Source: Actinomycetales bacterium
Lineage (GTDB): Bacteria > Actinomycetota > Actinomycetes > Actinomycetales > Microbacteriaceae
Assembly (NCBI GenBank): GCA_017308515.1
Contig: JAFKEN010000008.1
Location: 1 to 64,000, forward strand
Length of the DNA: 64,000 nucleotides
Direction of reading: 5' to 3'
Notes under the pieces: generated by a model
Databases searched by the model: none
Told to the model about the DNA's origin: nothing
Seen by the model: the letters and a program-made list of their open reading frames with translations, nothing else
Position numbers and translations under genes: made by a program
Shown: piece after piece, positions 10,813-19,760 of the stretch
Numbering within the stretch: position 1 is the stretch's first letter
Layout: each line of letters opens with the position of its first letter

Positions 10813-11473
10813 CACGCCCGACGCCGCCGACGCGGCCCCCGACGACACGGCTGAGAACCCCGCCGCCGCTGCCGACGAGGCGGTCGCGGGCGAGGCGACC
10901 GCCCCCGCGGCGTCCCCGGTCGATCTCGAACGGCGCCTCGAGGCGATCCTCATGATCGCCGACGAGCCGCAGCCGCTCGTGAGTCTCGCGACCGCGCTCG
11001 GGGCGCCGGTGCCCGCCGTGCGGCAGAGCATCGAGCGGCTCGTCGCCGACTACGACGGCGAGACCGGCGGCCCCCGGCGCGGCTTCGAGCTGCGCGAGGT
11101 CGGCGGCGGCTGGCGCATCTACGTGCGCCCCGAACACGACGACGCGGTGCGCGACTTCGTGCTCACCCAGAGCCCCACCAAGCTCTCGCAGGCCGCGCTC
11201 GAGACGCTCGCGGTGATCGCCTACAAGCAGCCCATCAGCCGCGGGCAGATCGCCTCGATCCGCGCCGTCAACGTGGACTCGGTGGTGCGCACGCTGCTCG
11301 GCCGCGGCCTCATCACCGAGGCCTTCACCGACCCGGAGACCGGCGCGATCCACTACGAGACGACGGAGCTGCTGCTCGGGCAGCTCGGCATCAACTCGAT
11401 CGAGGAGCTGCCCCCGATCTCGCCGCTGCTGCCCGACGGAGCCGACGGGTTCGACGAGCTCGCGGTGCGGTGA
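10802..11473 (+). CDS. scpB: Segregation and condensation protein B
   Basis: Winged-helix partner of ScpA. Two tandem winged-helix domains are visible: residues ~45-120 (LEAILMIADEPQPL) and ~125-205 (LSQAALETLAVIAYKQPISRGQI, the family hallmark). An acidic Ala/Asp tail of ~40 residues precedes them. The ATG lies inside scpA, and the gene ends 4 bases before the pseudouridine synthase GTG. Expected to act in the cytoplasm in a dimer bound to ScpA. Confidence 0.92.
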   Translation: MTPDTPDAADAAPDDTAENPAAAADEAVAGEATAPAASPVDLERRLEAILMIADEPQPLVSLATALGAPVPAVRQSIERLVADYDGETGGPRRGFELREVGGGWRIYVRPEHDDAVRDFVLTQSPTKLSQAALETLAVIAYKQPISRGQIASIRAVNVDSVVRTLLGRGLITEAFTDPETGAIHYETTELLLGQLGINSIEELPPISPLLPDGADGFDELAVR

Positions 11474-11477
11474 TCCG

Positions 11478-12326
11478 GTGAGCGCCGAGCGCAACGACGG
11501 GGAGCGGCTGCAGAAGGTGCTCGCGGCGGCGGGCGTCGCGAGCCGCCGGGTGAGCGAGCAGCTGATCGCCGAGGGACGGGTGCGGGTCAACGGCGTCGTC
11601 GTCGACGAGCTCGGATCGCGCATCGACCCCGCCGTCGACGAGGTCGAGGTCGACGGCACGGCCATCCAGCTCGACACCAGCCGCCGTTACGTCATGCTCA
11701 ACAAGCCCACGGGCGTGGTGAGTTCGATGAGCGACGACCGGGGTCGCCGCGATCTGCGCGAGTTCACCGCGGACTACGAGGAGCGGCTGTTCAACGTCGG
11801 CCGGCTCGACGCCGAGACCAGCGGCCTGCTCGTGCTCACCAACGACGGCGAGCTCGCGCACGTGCTCGCGCACCCGTCGTTCGGGGTCGAGAAGACCTAT
11901 CTCGCGACGGTGCGAGGCGCCGTCGCCCCCGCCGTGCTGCGTCGGCTGCGCGAGGGCGTCGAGCTCGACGACGGCCCGATCGCGGCGGACCGGGCGCGCC
12001 TCATCGGCGAGCCCAGCCGCGGCCGCTCGATCGTGGAGCTCACCCTCCACTCCGGCCGCAACCGGATCGTGCGGCGCATGATGGACGCCGTCGGCCACCC
12101 CGTGCTCGAGCTCGTGCGGCGCCAGTTCGGACCGCTGCACCTCGGCACCCTCGCGATGGGCGCGACCCGCGACCTCAGTAGGGTGGAGCTCGGCGAGCTG
12201 CTGACGCTCGCGCGCGCGGCCCGCCCGGACCAGGCGGCCGCGGTCCGGCCGGGTGCCGACGAGCCGGGCGCCGACGCCCCACCCGCCGACTCCTCCCGCC
12301 CCTACTCCAGGAAGCCCCGCCGATGA
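11478..12326 (+). CDS. rluB: 23S rRNA pseudouridine synthase, RluB/RsuA family
   Basis: Pseudouridine synthase with an N-terminal S4 domain ([21 protein letters not shown]) and a catalytic domain with the Asp of [21 protein letters not shown]. Motif II appears as KPTGVVSSM and the C-terminal motif as [17 protein letters not shown]. Residues after ~240 form a disordered Pro/Ala tail. Always downstream of scpAB in actinobacteria. RluB (23S U2605) is the best match by context; assignment to RsuA or RluE cannot be excluded by eye. The TGA overlaps the ATG of tyrA. Confidence 0.88.
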   Translation: MSAERNDGERLQKVLAAAGVASRRVSEQLIAEGRVRVNGVVVDELGSRIDPAVDEVEVDGTAIQLDTSRRYVMLNKPTGVVSSMSDDRGRRDLREFTADYEERLFNVGRLDAETSGLLVLTNDGELAHVLAHPSFGVEKTYLATVRGAVAPAVLRRLREGVELDDGPIAADRARLIGEPSRGRSIVELTLHSGRNRIVRRMMDAVGHPVLELVRRQFGPLHLGTLAMGATRDLSRVELGELLTLARAARPDQAAAVRPGADEPGADAPPADSSRPYSRKPRR

Positions 12327-13411
12327 CCGCCGCCCGCACCTTCGGACCGGTGCGCATCGTGGGCACGGGCTTGCTGGGCACGAGCCTGGGTCTCGCCCTG
12401 CGCGCGCGCGGCGTCGAGGTGATCCTCGCGAACCGCTCGCCCGCGGCGCTGCGCCTCGCGATCGATTACGGCGCCGGCCGCGCGGCGACCGACGCCGACG
12501 CGCCCGCGCTCGTCGTCGTCGCCACCTCGCCCGACTCGACCGCCGAGCGGGTCGCCGCCGAGCTCGCGGCACACCCCGAGGCGCTCGTGACGGACGTCGC
12601 GAGCGTCAAGGGCGGCATCCTGCGCGAGCTGATCGCCGTCGGCGCCGACGTGGCGCGCTACCTCGGCTCGCACCCGATGGCGGGGCGCGAGCGCGGCGGG
12701 GCGATGGCGGCCCGCGCCGACCTCTTCGACGGGCGCCCGTGGGTGCTCGCCCCGCACGACGCGACGGACCCCGCCCAGGTGCGCGCCCTGGAGGACCTCG
12801 CGCTCGACGTCGGCGCCGTGCCGGTCGTCATGGACCCCGAGGATCACGACCGCGGCGTCGCCCTCATCAGCCACGCCCCCCAGCTGGTCGCCTCGCTGCT
12901 CGCGGCCCGCCTGACGGACGGCCAGACCCGCGCGGTCGGCCTCGCCGGGCAGGGACTGCGCGACACGACGCGCATCGCGGCGAGCGACCCGGAGCTGTGG
13001 GTGCAGATCCTCTCCGCGAACGCCGCCCCGGTCGCCGAGGTGCTGTCCGCGCTACGCGACGACCTCGACGCGGCGCTCGCGGCGCTGCGCGATCCCGAGG
13101 CCCCCGGCGCGCTCGCGACCATCGCGGGGGTGCTCGACGCGGGCAACCGGGGGGTCGCGCGCATCCCCGGCAAGCACGGGCGCGACGAGCGCTACGCGAG
13201 TCTCGTGGTGCGCATCGACGACCGGCCGGGGGAGCTCGCGCGGCTGCTCACCGAGATCGGCGAGGAGGGCGTCAACATGGAGGACCTGCGACTGGAGCAC
13301 TCGCCGGGCGCGCAGGTCGGCTACGCGGAGATCGCGGTGCTCCCCGAGCGCTCGCACGAGCTCGCGACGGCGCTCGAGGCCCGCGGCTGGACCCTGGTGG
13401 AGGGCCGATGA
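12323..13411 (+). CDS. tyrA: Prephenate dehydrogenase with ACT domain
   Basis: NAD(P)-dependent TyrA catalysing oxidative decarboxylation of prephenate in tyrosine synthesis. The Rossmann motif is [15 protein letters not shown] at residues ~12-26; the catalytic His is in [13 protein letters not shown]; the second conserved His is in [10 protein letters not shown]. The C-terminal ACT-like domain starts near residue 290 ([16 protein letters not shown]) and probably binds an aromatic amino acid for feedback control. It overlaps rluB (ATGA) and cmk. Mycobacterium lacks tyrA at this point, whereas many Micrococcales have it here. Confidence 0.92.
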   Translation: MTAARTFGPVRIVGTGLLGTSLGLALRARGVEVILANRSPAALRLAIDYGAGRAATDADAPALVVVATSPDSTAERVAAELAAHPEALVTDVASVKGGILRELIAVGADVARYLGSHPMAGRERGGAMAARADLFDGRPWVLAPHDATDPAQVRALEDLALDVGAVPVVMDPEDHDRGVALISHAPQLVASLLAARLTDGQTRAVGLAGQGLRDTTRIAASDPELWVQILSANAAPVAEVLSALRDDLDAALAALRDPEAPGALATIAGVLDAGNRGVARIPGKHGRDERYASLVVRIDDRPGELARLLTEIGEEGVNMEDLRLEHSPGAQVGYAEIAVLPERSHELATALEARGWTLVEGR

Positions 13412-14103
13412 GCGCCGCGCCGCAGGCGCCCGTCGTGGTCGCGATCGACGGACCGGCGGGCTCGGGCAAGTCGAGCGTCAGCCGCGAGGCGGCGCGCCGG
13501 CTCGGCTACGCCTTCCTCGACACGGGGGCGGCCTACCGCGCGCTGACCTGGCTGGGGCTCGAGCGGGGGGTCGACCTCGACGACGCCGAGGACGTCGTCG
13601 CGCTGCTCGACGACTTCCCCTACGCGACCGAGGTGATCGACGGCGGCACCCGGGTGCGGGTCGGCGAGCACGACGTCACCGGGGCGATCCGCGAGCCCCG
13701 CGTCTCGGCCGCGGTGAGCGCGGTCGCCCGGATCCCCGAGGTGCGGATCGCCCTCAACGACGCCTTCCGCGGCATGCTGCGCGGCACGGCGGCTCCCGGC
13801 ATCGTCGCGGAGGGCCGCGACATCACGACCGTCGTCGCCCCGGATGCGCCGGTGCGCATCCTGCTGACCGCCGACGAGGCGACCCGCATCGCGCGCCGCG
13901 CCGGCGAGCTCGGGCCGGGTTCCGCCGCGAGCGCCGAGCAGCTGCGCGAGCGCGACCGCCGCGATGCGCAGGTCGTGGACTTCATGACCGCCGCCCCCGG
14001 TGTCACGACGCTCGATTCGACCGATCTCGACTTCGAGCAGACCGTGCGCGCCGTGATCGATCTCGTCGAGCGGGCGCGGGCGGGGGAGCGCGACGCCGGA
14101 TAA
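13408..14103 (+). CDS. cmk: Cytidylate kinase
   Basis: CMP/dCMP kinase, 231 aa. The P-loop is [19 protein letters not shown] at residues ~13-31, followed by [13 protein letters not shown], the [12 protein letters not shown] segment with its conserved Arg and Asp, and a lid region around [10 protein letters not shown]. It overlaps the tyrA stop (ATGA). In other actinobacteria der follows directly; here 2.9 kb of unrelated genes separates them. Confidence 0.94.
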   Translation: MSAAPQAPVVVAIDGPAGSGKSSVSREAARRLGYAFLDTGAAYRALTWLGLERGVDLDDAEDVVALLDDFPYATEVIDGGTRVRVGEHDVTGAIREPRVSAAVSAVARIPEVRIALNDAFRGMLRGTAAPGIVAEGRDITTVVAPDAPVRILLTADEATRIARRAGELGPGSAASAEQLRERDRRDAQVVDFMTAAPGVTTLDSTDLDFEQTVRAVIDLVERARAGERDAG

Positions 14104-14130
14104 CCGACCGGCCGACTCCAACGCGGTCTC

Positions 14131-14183
14131 GTTATCAGCTCAGGACTTGTATCACTCCTGTTATCAGTTCTAGGCTGATGACA
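14131..14183 (+). promoter_or_regulatory. Promoter and operator of the satD-like gene
   Basis: TTGTAT (14147-14152) and TAGGCT (14171-14176), 18 bases apart, form a promoter whose -10 lies 6 bases before the ATG, so the message should be leaderless. An inverted repeat TGTTATCAG/CTGATGACA (14159-14167 and 14175-14183, 8 of 9 pairs, spacer 7) covers the -10 box and start. A further half-site GTTATCAG is at 14131-14138, 29 bases before the next copy. A repressor bound here would block RNA polymerase; the gene product itself, with its C-terminal helix-turn-helix, is the obvious candidate. Confidence 0.6.
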
Positions 14184-14797
14184 TGAGCGATGGGATCGCG
14201 ATCCTCGTCGACATCGTCGGCTCGCGCGGGCTCGCCGACCGGCAGGCCGCGCAGGGCCGGGTCGAGGCGGTCTTCGCGCGCATCCACGAGCTGCGCCCGT
14301 TCCGCGAACCCGCCCGTGCCACGACCGGCGACGAGCTGCAGGCGGTCTCGGGCGACCTGGCCCACGCCCTGTGGGCGAGCGGTCTGGCCCGGCTGCGGCT
14401 GCACGACGATCCGGGGGTGCGCCTCGGCCTCGGGGCGGGCGAGTTCGCGCGGGTCGACACCCGCGACGGCTCGGTGCCCGACGGCTCGGCCTGGTGGAAC
14501 GCGCGCGCGGCGATCGACCGCGCCCACGAACTCGGGCAGCGGCGCAGCACCGGCTTCGTGCGGTGTTGGTATGTCGGGCCGCATCCGGAGGGCACCACCT
14601 CGTACCTGCTGCTGCGCGACGACGCCGTGGCGCGCATGACGGACGAGGAGCGTACCCTCGCCGCGGGGCGCCTCGAGGGGCGCAGCCAGGAGCAGCTCGC
14701 GGAGGAGGCCGGGGTGACCCAGTCGGCGGTGTCGCAGCGCCTCGCGCGCTCCGGCGGTCGCGCGCTCGATCTGGCCGACCGGGAGTCGCGCGCGTGA
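14183..14797 (+). CDS. SatD-family protein with C-terminal HTH
   Basis: A 204-residue protein resembling the SatD family, whose biochemical role is not known. The N-terminus starts AILVDIVGSRGLADRQ, the D-x-V-x-S-R pattern of the family; the middle holds DELQAVSGD and WWNARAAIDRA. The last ~50 residues form a helix-turn-helix resembling sigma region 4 (EQLAEEAGVTQSAVSQRLAR). Its stop overlaps the start of a membrane protein (GTGA), the usual partner of this family. An inverted repeat covers its promoter, so autoregulation is likely. Part of the block inserted between cmk and der. Confidence 0.7.
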   Translation: MSDGIAILVDIVGSRGLADRQAAQGRVEAVFARIHELRPFREPARATTGDELQAVSGDLAHALWASGLARLRLHDDPGVRLGLGAGEFARVDTRDGSVPDGSAWWNARAAIDRAHELGQRRSTGFVRCWYVGPHPEGTTSYLLLRDDAVARMTDEERTLAAGRLEGRSQEQLAEEAGVTQSAVSQRLARSGGRALDLADRESRA

Positions 14798-15582
14798 TCG
14801 CGGCGCTTCTGCTCGTCGCCGTCGGCGCCGGCGACCTCGCCCGCGGCGCACGGTCGCTCGCCCTCGGGTGGGTGCTCGCCGCCGTCGCCTGGTCGGCGAC
14901 CCTCGCGCTCGGGCTTCTCGGCGGCGCGCCGCCGATCGCGGTGTCGCTCGCGGTGCTCGGCGGCGTCGCCTGGTCGATGGCGGCCGAGGGGCTGAGCGGA
15001 TCCCGCTCCACGCCGCTGCCCGTCGTCGCGCTGCTCGCGATCGCCGTCGTCGTCGCGCTCGCGGCGGACGGGGCGCTGCCCGCTCCGCCGCCGACCGTCC
15101 TCGGTGCCGAGGTCGCCCGCCTCGCGGGCGGGGCGACGCTCGCGCGGGTGCTGCTCGTGCTCGGCGCCGTGCTCGTGCTGCTGCGCACCGCGAATCTGAT
15201 CGTGCGCGCGACGCTCGTGCAGGCCGTCGACCGTCGCCTCGAGCCGGTGGCGGGCCGTCCCGCCGCCTCCGGGTGGCGGGTGCGCCTGGGCTCGCGGGAG
15301 ATCGGTGCCGTGGAGCCCGTGGTCGCCGCGAGCGCGCCGTCGCGGCTGCGCGGCGGGCGCATCATCGGCCCGCTCGAGCGGGGCTTCGTGCTCGCGCTCG
15401 CGCTGCTGGGCGCCTGGGCGGCGCTCGGCGCGCTCGTCGCCGCGAAGGGCATCGTGCGCTTCCCGGAGATCTCGCGCGACCGGCCCTCCGGGTCGAAGGC
15501 CGAGGAGTTCCTCATCGGCAGCCTCGCCAGCTGGGCGGTCGCCGGCGCGCTCGCGCTGCTGCTCGCGGTGCATCCCGCCTGA
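14794..15582 (+). CDS. Polytopic membrane protein, SatD partner
   Basis: A 262-residue integral membrane protein with about six hydrophobic segments (residues 1-25, 25-60, 70-85, 110-135, 200-225 and 240-260) and a hydrophilic loop at ~140-190 that contains VRLGSREIGAVEP. It is coupled to the SatD-like gene by a GTGA overlap. Family unknown by name; such proteins are regular neighbours of satD in actinobacteria. Probably functions with it at the membrane, but no transport or enzyme motif is recognised. Confidence 0.65.
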   Translation: MIAALLLVAVGAGDLARGARSLALGWVLAAVAWSATLALGLLGGAPPIAVSLAVLGGVAWSMAAEGLSGSRSTPLPVVALLAIAVVVALAADGALPAPPPTVLGAEVARLAGGATLARVLLVLGAVLVLLRTANLIVRATLVQAVDRRLEPVAGRPAASGWRVRLGSREIGAVEPVVAASAPSRLRGGRIIGPLERGFVLALALLGAWAALGALVAAKGIVRFPEISRDRPSGSKAEEFLIGSLASWAVAGALALLLAVHPA

Positions 15583-15661
15583 GGCCGCGGCGACACGCGG
15601 GTTCGGGCGGCGGGTTCGGGCGGCGGCCCCGGCGCGGCAGCCGGAGCCGTTCCGCCGGGGG

Positions 15662-16396
15662 TCAGTCTCCCGCGGTCCCCTGCGCCCGGCGCGCCACGCG
15701 GTAGGCCGTGAGCAGCTGCTCGGTCGTGCCGTGGAAGGGAGCGCCGTGCCCGGGCAGCACGAGGTCGACGTCGAGATCGGCGAGACGTTCGAGACTCGCG
15801 TCGGCGAGGGCCGGGTCGTCGGTGAAGGGCGCGGGCGCCGGCCCGGTGACGCCGGTCAGCACATGGCGGGTGGTGAGCGCGTCGCCGACCGCGACGGCGC
15901 GCACGCTCGGCAGGTGCACCGCGACGCTTCCGGGGGAGTGACCCGGCAGGGCGAGGATGCGCGGCGCGCCCGGCAGCGCGAGCACCTCGCCGTCGGCGAC
16001 CGTGCGCACCTCGCGCAGCCAGCGGGTGCGGGCGCCGCCCTTGCGCAGTGCGTAGCCGAAGAAGCGCAGCACGGGGCCGAGCCGGCGCGGCCCCGCGGCC
16101 GGGTGGCTGCTCTCCTCCCCGCGGGCGCGCGCCGCGTCGGCGGCGCCGACGTAGACCGGCACGCCGAGTTCGCTGCGCAGGCGCTCGGCGATGCCGACGT
16201 GGTCCATGTCGCCGTGCGTGAGGATGACGCCGCGGAGGTCGGCGAGCGAGCGCCCGGCGGCCGCGAGCTCTCGGCGCAGGTCGGGCAGGAATCCGCTCAG
16301 CGCAGCGTCGACCAGCGTGACGCCGGTGTCGTCGAGTACGAGGTAGGCGGCGATGATGTCGTTGCCGATGCGGCGCAGTCCGGGGGTGATCTCCAT
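15662..16396 (-). CDS. MBL-fold metallo-hydrolase
   Basis: Metallo-beta-lactamase superfamily hydrolase, 244 aa. Zinc-binding motif THGDMDHVG (about residue 60), a later His in ALPGHSPGS, Asp in VAVGDAL and His in LVLPGHGAPF complete the di-metal site. No signal peptide. It is divergent from the TetR gene with 54 bases between starts, and the shared gap is filled by two palindromes, so the TetR protein very probably controls it. Substrate unknown; glyoxalase-II-like and quorum-quenching lactonase-like activities are both possible. Confidence 0.85.
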   Translation of the reverse strand: MEITPGLRRIGNDIIAAYLVLDDTGVTLVDAALSGFLPDLRRELAAAGRSLADLRGVILTHGDMDHVGIAERLRSELGVPVYVGAADAARARGEESSHPAAGPRRLGPVLRFFGYALRKGGARTRWLREVRTVADGEVLALPGAPRILALPGHSPGSVAVHLPSVRAVAVGDALTTRHVLTGVTGPAPAPFTDDPALADASLERLADLDVDLVLPGHGAPFHGTTEQLLTAYRVARRAQGTAGD

Positions 16397-16399
16397 GAC

Positions 16400-16444
16400 G
16401 GCTACGGTAATTAGCCTTCATGGCTACTGTCAATAGCCTATGCT
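16400..16444 (+). promoter_or_regulatory. Tandem TetR-type operators between MBL and tetR genes
   Basis: Two 17-base palindromic sites, GGCTA-N7-TAGCC, at 16400-16416 and 16422-16438. The centres are exactly 22 bases apart, about two helical turns, so both would be bound on the same DNA face. TATGCT at 16439-16444 abuts the second site and lies 6 bases before the tetR ATG at 16451, suggesting a leaderless, autorepressed gene. The first site overlaps the region just upstream of the divergent MBL gene. Confidence 0.75.
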
Positions 16445-16450
16445 GGCCGC

Positions 16451-17029
16451 ATGCCCGCACCGGAACGCACGAGCCTCGACGAGATCGCCGCGGCGGCGCT
16501 CGAGCTCCTCGACGAGGGGGGCCTCGGCGCCCTCACGATGCAGGCGGTCGCGACGCGGGTCGGGGTGCGGGCGCCCTCGCTCTACAAGCGGGTGGCCGAC
16601 CGCACCGCCCTCGTCGAGCGGGTATTCCTGGCCTGCGCCGCCGAGCTGGACGCGGTGATGCGCGCGGCTGCCGAGCGCGCAGGGAGCGACGGGGGCGATC
16701 GCATCGTCGCGATCGTGGTGGCGGCCCGCGACTACGCGCACGCCTCCCCGCATCGGTACCACCTGATCTTCGGCGGCGTCGTGACCGACGCCGACCCCGC
16801 TGCGCTCGAACGCTCCGCCGAGCCGATCGTCGCCGCCTGCCGCGCGCTGGTCGGCCCGGACCGCGCCCTCGACGCCGCCCGCACCGTCACCGCGTGGGCC
16901 CAGGGCTTCCTGCTCATGGAGCTCTCGGGCTCGTTCCGGCTCGGCGGCGACGTCGAGCAGGCCTTCCTCCGCGGCGCGCGCTGGATCGCCGACGCCCTCG
17001 TCGCCGACCGCGACCAGCGTCTCCCGTAG
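16451..17029 (+). CDS. TetR/AcrR family transcriptional regulator
   Basis: A 192-residue repressor. The N-terminal helix-turn-helix (residues ~8-52) reads ALTMQAVATRVGVRAPSLYKRV; the C-terminal ligand domain matches the WHG/TetR_C_33 type (GFLLMELSGSFRLGGD). Two tandem palindromes in its own promoter and the divergent metallo-hydrolase gene point to autorepression and control of that hydrolase. The inducer is unknown. It lies 9 bases before der, but der has its own TAGGCT box. Confidence 0.88.
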   Translation: MPAPERTSLDEIAAAALELLDEGGLGALTMQAVATRVGVRAPSLYKRVADRTALVERVFLACAAELDAVMRAAAERAGSDGGDRIVAIVVAARDYAHASPHRYHLIFGGVVTDADPAALERSAEPIVAACRALVGPDRALDAARTVTAWAQGFLLMELSGSFRLGGDVEQAFLRGARWIADALVADRDQRLP

Positions 17030-17032
17030 GCT
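17027..17032 (+). promoter_or_regulatory. der -10 box
   Basis: TAGGCT overlaps the tetR stop and lies 6 bases before the der ATG at 17039; it predicts a leaderless transcript independent of tetR. No clear -35. Confidence 0.45.
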
Positions 17033-17038
17033 GGGGGG

Positions 17039-18598
17039 ATGACCACGGGCGCTGCGGACGGCTCCGCCGAGGGCCCGCAGCAGCCCGGCGCGGCGGAGGA
17101 TCTCGACGACGACTTCGGCGCCGACCCCGGCCTCGCCGACCGCCTCGCCGCGATCGACGACGACACCGCCGAGCGGCGCGCCGCGAGCCTGCGCGCGGGG
17201 CTCGACGACTTCGAGCTCGACGACGAGGATCTCGCGCTGCTCGAGGGCTCCGAGGCGGGTGCCGACGGTGTCGTCGAGCTGCCCGCCCTGCCCGTGCTCG
17301 CGATCGTCGGGCGGCCCAACGTGGGCAAGAGCGCGCTCGTCAACCGCATCCTCGGCCGCCGCGAAGCGGTCGTCGAAGACGTGCCCGGCGTCACGCGCGA
17401 CCGGGTGAGCTACAAGGCCGAGTGGATGGGCCGCGGCTTCACGCTCGTCGACACCGGCGGCTGGGAGCCCGACGCCCGCGGCATCGACGCGGCGGTCGCC
17501 GCGCAGGCCGAGGTCGCCGTCGACCTCGCCGACGCCGTCATCTTCGTCGTCGACGTCAACGTCGGCGCGACGAGCACCGACGAGCACGTCGTGCGCATGC
17601 TGCGCTCCTCGCGCAAGCCCGTGCTGCTCGCGGCGAACAAGTCCGACGACGCCATCAAGGATCCCGAGGCGGCCGTGCTCTGGAGCCTGGGCCTGGGCGA
17701 ACCCCACCCGGTCTCCGCGATCCACGGTCGCGGCGTGGCCGACCTCCTCGACGAGGCGATGAAGGTGCTGCCGGAGGAGTCGGCCGTCGCCAAGCGCCAG
17801 GTGGGCGGCCCGCGCCGCGTCGCGATCCTCGGGCGGCCGAACGTCGGCAAGTCGAGCCTGCTCAACAAGGCCGCGGGCGAGGAGCGCGTCGTCGTCAACG
17901 AGATCGCGGGCACCACGCGCGACCCCGTCGACGAGCAGGTCGAGCTCGGCGGGAAGGTGTGGACCTTCGTCGACACCGCCGGCATCCGCAAGCGCGTGCA
18001 CCTGCAGCAGGGCGCCGACTTCTACGCCTCGCTGCGCACTGCCGCGGCGTTGGAGAAGGCGGAGGTCGCCGTCGTCGTGCTCGACGTGACCGAGCCGATC
18101 TCGGTGCAGGATCTGCGCATCATCGACCTCGTGCTCGAGTCGGGGCGCGCCCTCGTGCTCGCCTACAACAAGTGGGACCTGCTCGACGACGAGCGGCGCC
18201 GCTATCTCGAGCGGGAGATCGAGCAGGACCTCGCGCACGTCGCGTGGGCGCCGCGGGTCAACATCTCGGCGCGTACCGGCCGGCACCTCGAGAAGCTCGT
18301 GCCCGCGCTCGAGACGGCCCTCGCCAGCTGGGACACCCGCATCCCGACCGGCAAGTTCAACGCCCTCGTCGCCGAGCTCGTCGCCGAGCACCCGCACCCG
18401 GTGCGCGGGGGCAAGCAGCCGCGCATCCTCTTCGGCACCCAGGCCGCGACCCGGCCGCCGACCTTCGTGCTGTTCACGACCGGGTTCCTCGACCCGCAGT
18501 ACCGTCGGTTCATCCAGCGGCGGCTGCGCGAGGTCTACGGCTTCGAGGGCACCCCGATCGTGGTGAACATGCGCGTGCGAGAGAAGAGGCGGCGATGA
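17039..18598 (+). CDS. der: Ribosome biogenesis GTPase Der (EngA)
   Basis: Double-Era GTPase needed for 50S assembly. Two G domains follow an ~85-residue acidic actinobacterial N-terminal extension: G domain 1 with P-loop [22 protein letters not shown] and NKSD; G domain 2 with [22 protein letters not shown] and NKWD. The C-terminal KH-like domain (residues ~400-519) contains [14 protein letters not shown]. Normally immediately after cmk; here displaced by the inserted genes. Confidence 0.96.
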   Translation: MTTGAADGSAEGPQQPGAAEDLDDDFGADPGLADRLAAIDDDTAERRAASLRAGLDDFELDDEDLALLEGSEAGADGVVELPALPVLAIVGRPNVGKSALVNRILGRREAVVEDVPGVTRDRVSYKAEWMGRGFTLVDTGGWEPDARGIDAAVAAQAEVAVDLADAVIFVVDVNVGATSTDEHVVRMLRSSRKPVLLAANKSDDAIKDPEAAVLWSLGLGEPHPVSAIHGRGVADLLDEAMKVLPEESAVAKRQVGGPRRVAILGRPNVGKSSLLNKAAGEERVVVNEIAGTTRDPVDEQVELGGKVWTFVDTAGIRKRVHLQQGADFYASLRTAAALEKAEVAVVVLDVTEPISVQDLRIIDLVLESGRALVLAYNKWDLLDDERRRYLEREIEQDLAHVAWAPRVNISARTGRHLEKLVPALETALASWDTRIPTGKFNALVAELVAEHPHPVRGGKQPRILFGTQAATRPPTFVLFTTGFLDPQYRRFIQRRLREVYGFEGTPIVVNMRVREKRRR

Positions 18599-18617
18599 GC
18601 CGCCCGCGGCGCTAGGC

Positions 18618-19145
18618 GTGGATCGGTTCGTCGCCGCCGCCACGCGACTGCTCGCCCCGCTCGAACCCGCCTTCGCCCGCCTCGACCGGCTCGGCGGCGG
18701 GCGGCGGCTGGCCGGCCTCCGGCACCGCGTGAGCGAGGAGGATCGCGCGCGCACCCGCCGCGGGTTCGCGGGCATCTTCTGGATCCTCGTGGCCGAGATC
18801 GCCATCGGCCTCGGTGCGCTCGTCTTCGCGATCGTGCTCGACGCGAGCGGGGGAGCGGTGCCGCCGGCGGTGTGGTTCCGGTCGATCGCGGTGCTCGCGA
18901 TCACGGTGACCCTGCTCTACTTCGCCTGGCGCGCGTGGCTCGGCTGGTACTGGGCCTACTCGCGGCTGCGGCTGTTCAGCCGCATTTTCCCGATCGTGAC
19001 ACTCGTGGTGGCGGCGATCCCCGGCCTGTACCCGCTGTGGATGACGATCGAGCAGATCGTGTTCAGCCTGCTGATGATCGGCATCGGCGACATTCTCACG
19101 GCCGACCACTTCCGCGAGACCTTCCCGCGCCCCGCGCGTGACTGA
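18618..19145 (+). CDS. Conserved membrane protein, four predicted TM segments
   Basis: A 175-residue protein, GTG start, with hydrophobic segments around residues 49-72, 85-102, 118-138 and 140-158. Short basic N-terminal segment; C-terminus basic. No family recognised and no catalytic residues evident. It follows der after 19 bases, so it is possibly cotranscribed. Confidence 0.6.
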   Translation: MDRFVAAATRLLAPLEPAFARLDRLGGGRRLAGLRHRVSEEDRARTRRGFAGIFWILVAEIAIGLGALVFAIVLDASGGAVPPAVWFRSIAVLAITVTLLYFAWRAWLGWYWAYSRLRLFSRIFPIVTLVVAAIPGLYPLWMTIEQIVFSLLMIGIGDILTADHFRETFPRPARD

Positions 19146-19253
19146 GCGATCGCCGATCGCGAGGGACGTTCGACTCTGATCCGCGGGGACGCCGCACGCG
19201 ACTCTGGGGGCGTTGCGCTCCACCCACTCAGAGATGCGAAGGGATCCGCCTCC

Positions 19254-19739
19254 ATGTCCGCCACCACCGCCACCACCACCACCGACGACACCCGCGTCGT
19301 CACCCTCTCCGGCCGCACCGCGGCCGCGTTCCGCGTGCTCGGCTGGCTCGCGATGCTCGCCGGCCTCGTCATGATCGTCGCGGGCGCGACGGTCTGGGGC
19401 GTCGTCAGCTCCGAGCTCGCCGCCGAGAAGATCGTCGTCGCGGAGGACGCGACGCTGCTGCCGGGCGCCGAGGTCACGGGGCCGTTGACCGCCTACGCCG
19501 AGGCCGAGGTCATCAACCACCACGCCCTCGAGGCGAGCGACGGCCAGACCTACGCGCAGCTCGATCGCGACGACCCGATGCGCGCGACCGTCATGAACGC
19601 CTCGTTCCTGCGGGCTTCGCTGTTCACCTCGGTCGTGTCGTTCGGAGTCGCGGTGCTCGTGATCGGCATGGGCCTGTTCGTCGGCCTCGTCGGCTGGGCG
19701 CTGACGCGGCTCTCGCCGCGGCGGGCCGCCGCCGACTGA
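19254..19739 (+). CDS. Conserved membrane protein (often annotated LigA-like)
   Basis: A 161-residue actinobacterial membrane protein with two strong hydrophobic segments (residues ~27-52 and ~125-150). Between them is an extracytoplasmic-type region with LPGAEVTGPLTAYAEAE and the conserved MNASFLRASLFTSVV that leads into the second helix. Relatives are often labelled aromatic ring-opening dioxygenase LigA, but nothing here supports enzyme activity; I regard that label as an artefact. The ATG is preceded by GAAGGGA. Confidence 0.65.
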   Translation: MSATTATTTTDDTRVVTLSGRTAAAFRVLGWLAMLAGLVMIVAGATVWGVVSSELAAEKIVVAEDATLLPGAEVTGPLTAYAEAEVINHHALEASDGQTYAQLDRDDPMRATVMNASFLRASLFTSVVSFGVAVLVIGMGLFVGLVGWALTRLSPRRAAAD

Positions 19740-19760
19740 CCGCGCCCCGGGGCGCCGGGC

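Noticed and set aside
19254-19739. Aromatic ring-opening dioxygenase LigA
   Set aside because: A common label for this membrane-protein family, but there is no dioxygenase motif and two TM helices dominate.
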